DNA from: Polydactylus sextarius
Lineage: Eukaryota > Chordata > Actinopteri > Polynemidae
Direction: 5' to 3'
Length of the DNA stretch: 64,000 nt
Assembly (NCBI GenBank): GCA_016801845.1
Contig: CM028906.1
Coordinates: forward strand, 17,740,001-17,804,000
Shown here piece after piece: positions 61,301-64,000 of this stretch. The notes beneath the pieces are model-generated. The model did not search any database. It saw only the letters and a program-made list of their open reading frames with translations, and was not told the origin of the DNA. How positions within the stretch are numbered: position 1 is the stretch's first letter; the number at the start of each line of letters is the position of its first letter. The translations under genes and the position numbers were made by a program.

Positions 61301-62501
61301 AATGGCATGTGGCAGGAAGAGTATATAAATGTGAAAACGGTGACAAATTCACTTAATTTCTCTTTGGTCTATCCTGTGTCACTGATAGTGCTCTGCGACA
61401 GGTACATGTGACAACAGAGACACAAACAGAGAGAGGGGGAGCGAGTCACCCAGACAGCCCGAGTCCCAAAGGGAAAAGGAGAAATACAAAGAGTGAGAGT
61501 AAGATACACAGAGAGAGGGGGAAAAAGGGGGTGAGTGTTGTGTGATTCATTGGGACTTTTAGTGCTTCAGAAAGGTGTCACCTCACATCACAGTTCAGAA
61601 TCAGTTTGGTGTAGCACATACTGTAGCAGGTAATCGTACCTCCTTCTCACTTTGTATCGCTTTCTCTCTCTCTTTCTCTCATCTGTCATCTCTCCTCTGA
61701 GATGCAGACACAAATGCAAATAAATAGAAGATTGAATTTAAGAGAGACATCAATAGAAGCAAGACAACCTCAAAGCTTGAAACCTAAAAAGACTTTAATA
61801 AGCTTTCTTAAGTGTTCTCCTGTGTTGTTTTTTCAAGGGCATGTCCATGCTGTATGTTAGTGGTATTGAAAAAGCAGCGTTGACTATGGATTATACATCG
61901 AACAAAGAGAGTGTGAGAAGCAGCATCAGTCAAGGTCGGAGAGTTCAGTGTCAAGGCAGAAACGCAAAGTTTTACAGTTTTGTACGACAACATCCCTCAG
62001 AGTTTTTGCTTTTATTTCACACATTATGTAGTAGAAGAGCTCATTTAAGAGGAGTTATATATTGTACATTTCTTATCAACAACGTGACTGCAAAACTGGA
62101 GGTTTCCTTGCTATAATGACTACAACAATGTCCAAATTCACTCGTAAATATCATTAATGACCAACCACTGCCAGGCTGTTGTATCCCTGTAGCACAAACA
62201 AACTGAAGTAGTAGTGGATATATATGATCCACTCAAGGGAGTAATAAAATTGCTGCTCTTTTGAAGCACACTGAGAAATAGGTCAGCAGTAAACCATGAT
62301 TCAGTGGCTCACGTCAGTCTATGATGACATGAAAATATGTGTCATGTGTGGGCTTATCTACCATTTGCTGAACTATACCAAATAAATGCTGGTACATCAC
62401 CTAGTGTAATGAAATCATTTAAAGGTTTGAGATTGATTGATTTGTATAGGACATGAGAAGACAGTAGAGGTATATAGATTTGAACAGATTTACAAAATTA
62501 T
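58372..62501. other. Gene-free stretch
   Basis: A slightly CpG-richer patch at 58860..59100 (GCGCACAGGTGC occurs nearly twice) may be an unrecognised repeat. CT/GA-rich sequence lies at 61430..61530 and 61660..61690. Open frames up to 113 codons lack gene-like features. Confidence 0.55.
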
Positions 62502-62510
62502 AGCATTCAC

Positions 62511-63022
62511 TAGCCTGGGCCCGTCCATACTGACAGTGACACTACTTTGAATTTCATGTTCAAGTCGGTCTGGCCAGCCCTTTTATCTCTGTTCTTCCCG
62601 ATCTTTAAAACTCGGGGACCAATGAAAAACAAGCTTTTATGCCAGTGTGGGTTTAATGCGATGATGCACTAGTTAAGCGACCTCAAACACATTTGTTTAC
62701 AGCCAACATGGCGGCCATGGAGGGGAAGTAATTGTTCGATTTAGCTATAGCTACTGTTTTAAGAGTTTTTAACAGCGAGTTTTCTTTTAAAATGGAGCGA
62801 AAGGTAGTTCTAGGTGGTAAACTACAATCGGTGAGGTTTTCAGTTTCCGTCGCTATGCATACATCATCGGAATCAGTGGTCTGATTGGCTGTAGCTCTGT
62901 CCAGTAGTACACACAGGCATTTGATAGATGCCCGTTGATCCTGCCTCTGAGAACTGCCCGTCTATGGGATCTTTGCCAGACCAAGCTCCTTGGTCTGGCA
63001 GCTTGGTGCAACAGCCAGGCTA
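62511..63022. mobile_element. 512-bp nonautonomous DNA transposon with perfect 9-bp target duplication
   Basis: AGCATTCAC occurs on both sides (62502..62510 and 63023..63031). Between them the ends TAGCCTGG and CCAGGCTA are 8-bp perfect inverted repeats (nine with a C/G slip). The interior is CpG-richer than its surroundings, contains AACATGGCGGCCATGG (a YY1-like core, about 62705..62720), and ends with a strong hairpin, TGCCAGACCAAG/CTTGGTCTGGCA (62974..63000, 3-nt loop). No transposase. If one base is given to the element the duplication is 8 bp (hAT-like); at 9 bp it would suit Mutator- or Merlin-like transposition. Confidence 0.85.
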
Positions 63023-63031
63023 AGCATTCAC

Positions 63032-64000
63032 AGCTTCCCATGAGAATTTAAGAATTATTCACGGTATTGTTATGTCCTGGTTACACTGCTGTAAAGGTCT
63101 TATTTTGTGAAATGGTAAACAAACTGAACTCCGCTTCAAGATCATTGACCAGGACCAAATGCTCTCAGTATTTCATCCCTTCTGGCCTTTGAACATTGGT
63201 GACCTTTCCATGTTCTCATAAGGAATGATCATTACAAGCTACAGCTGAACCTGCTTTGTTACTTTTTGGCTTCTTAACTAATCAAACAAATGGTTTTTAG
63301 TTTCTCAACATCTATAATGAAGACTCAGAAGGATTATGCTGTCAGTCATAAACTTGTTTTAAATCGCCGCTGAGTATTTGTGTGTACGTATGGATGCATA
63401 TGTAAAATATATACACACTCTTGTCCCCAGTAACCCAGATAATCTCTTAATCATATTCATCAGGAATGCACACACGTACGCAGAATGACTCTGGATTGTG
63501 ACTAAGTTTATATACACACTAGTTACTAACAGTTATGAGTAATTTCCGCTTGGATCACATTTGGTATGTAAATATGAAACGACACGTAAGCTGCTTATTC
63601 ATATCCTCATAACATGATTATAATGTTAATCAGCTCTGACTGGGTTATTGCAACACATGAGAATACATGATGGTTTGTAGCTGCCAAGACACTACTGTGT
63701 TTTAACAATGTCTCCTGAAATGTGTCTTTGAAGGTGAAATGAAATGAATCAGCCATTGTGTCACCAGAAATACGCAAGTTTGTTTATTTCTTGTCAAATC
63801 TATCTATTAAACACAGCCCATTTGGAATATCAAACTGAATGGGCTGTATTTTTCAGAACTGACTTTAAAGTCTTTTCTTTGTTTCCAGAGACTTTGGTTC
63901 CACCTTTCTATACCTGCAGCTGCCTTTCAGTTTAGGTTCAAAGTAGAAATCATTCACTGTGTTTCTTTTAGAAGTTTCTCACTTTTTGTCTGGTGACTTT
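63032..64000. other. Gene-free stretch to window end
   Basis: Unique AT-rich sequence. An inverted repeat (ACAGCCCATT at 63813..63822 and AATGGGCTGT at 63838..63847) flanks a 15-base spacer. The block 63050..63330 is compact and repeat-free. No exon recognised. Confidence 0.55.

Noticed and set aside
63813..63847. Small inverted repeat as a MITE
   Set aside because: Only 10-bp arms around 15 bases, no target duplication, too short to be a convincing element.

Overview
The window is vertebrate nuclear DNA, almost certainly from a teleost fish. It is AT-rich and gene-poor, full of CA/GT, CT/GA, AT and GATA microsatellites. It carries decayed transposons of types typical of fish: L2-like LINE, Tc1-like, hAT-like MITEs and a SINE-like repeat with a tRNA-type head. 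There is no bacterial-style gene organisation. The only convincing protein-coding sequence is one very large exon on the minus strand (2954..7034 coding, 2954..7229 exonic). I identify it as the first coding exon of unc13c (Munc13-3), a presynaptic vesicle-priming factor. The match rests on recognisable conserved blocks along the whole exon and on a phase-1 splice donor at the expected place.

Layout, read along the minus-strand gene. A CpG-rich promoter region lies at about 17.4-19.2 kb. A probable noncoding first exon ends in a consensus donor at 17147|17146. A first intron of about 9.9 kb follows (7230..17146), with a SINE-like copy, a G-quadruplex candidate, a TG-rich tract and some unique sequence that could be conserved noncoding DNA. 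Then comes the giant coding exon, whose 5' leader holds two short upstream ORFs, and then the start of the next intron (1..2953). The C1, C2 and MUN domains must lie beyond coordinate 1.

From about 19 kb to 64 kb I see no gene. This is upstream intergenic DNA or very long upstream intron: unique sequence with enhancer-like candidate blocks (best at 26.0-26.5 kb), a transposon-rich island at 27.8-32.3 kb, several other repeats, long microsatellites (for example 53 perfect ATAG units near 56.6 kb), and a 512-bp nonautonomous DNA transposon with a perfect 9-bp target-site duplication at 62.5-63.0 kb.

The most interesting biology is inside the unc13c exon. One part is a coiled coil followed by an RRM-like stretch that looks like LINE-1 ORF1p and appears to have been built into a synaptic protein. 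The other is a roughly 275-residue lysine/proline-rich tandem repeat expansion that I do not recall in mammalian UNC13C. All comparisons with known families are from memory; no alignment or database search was run.
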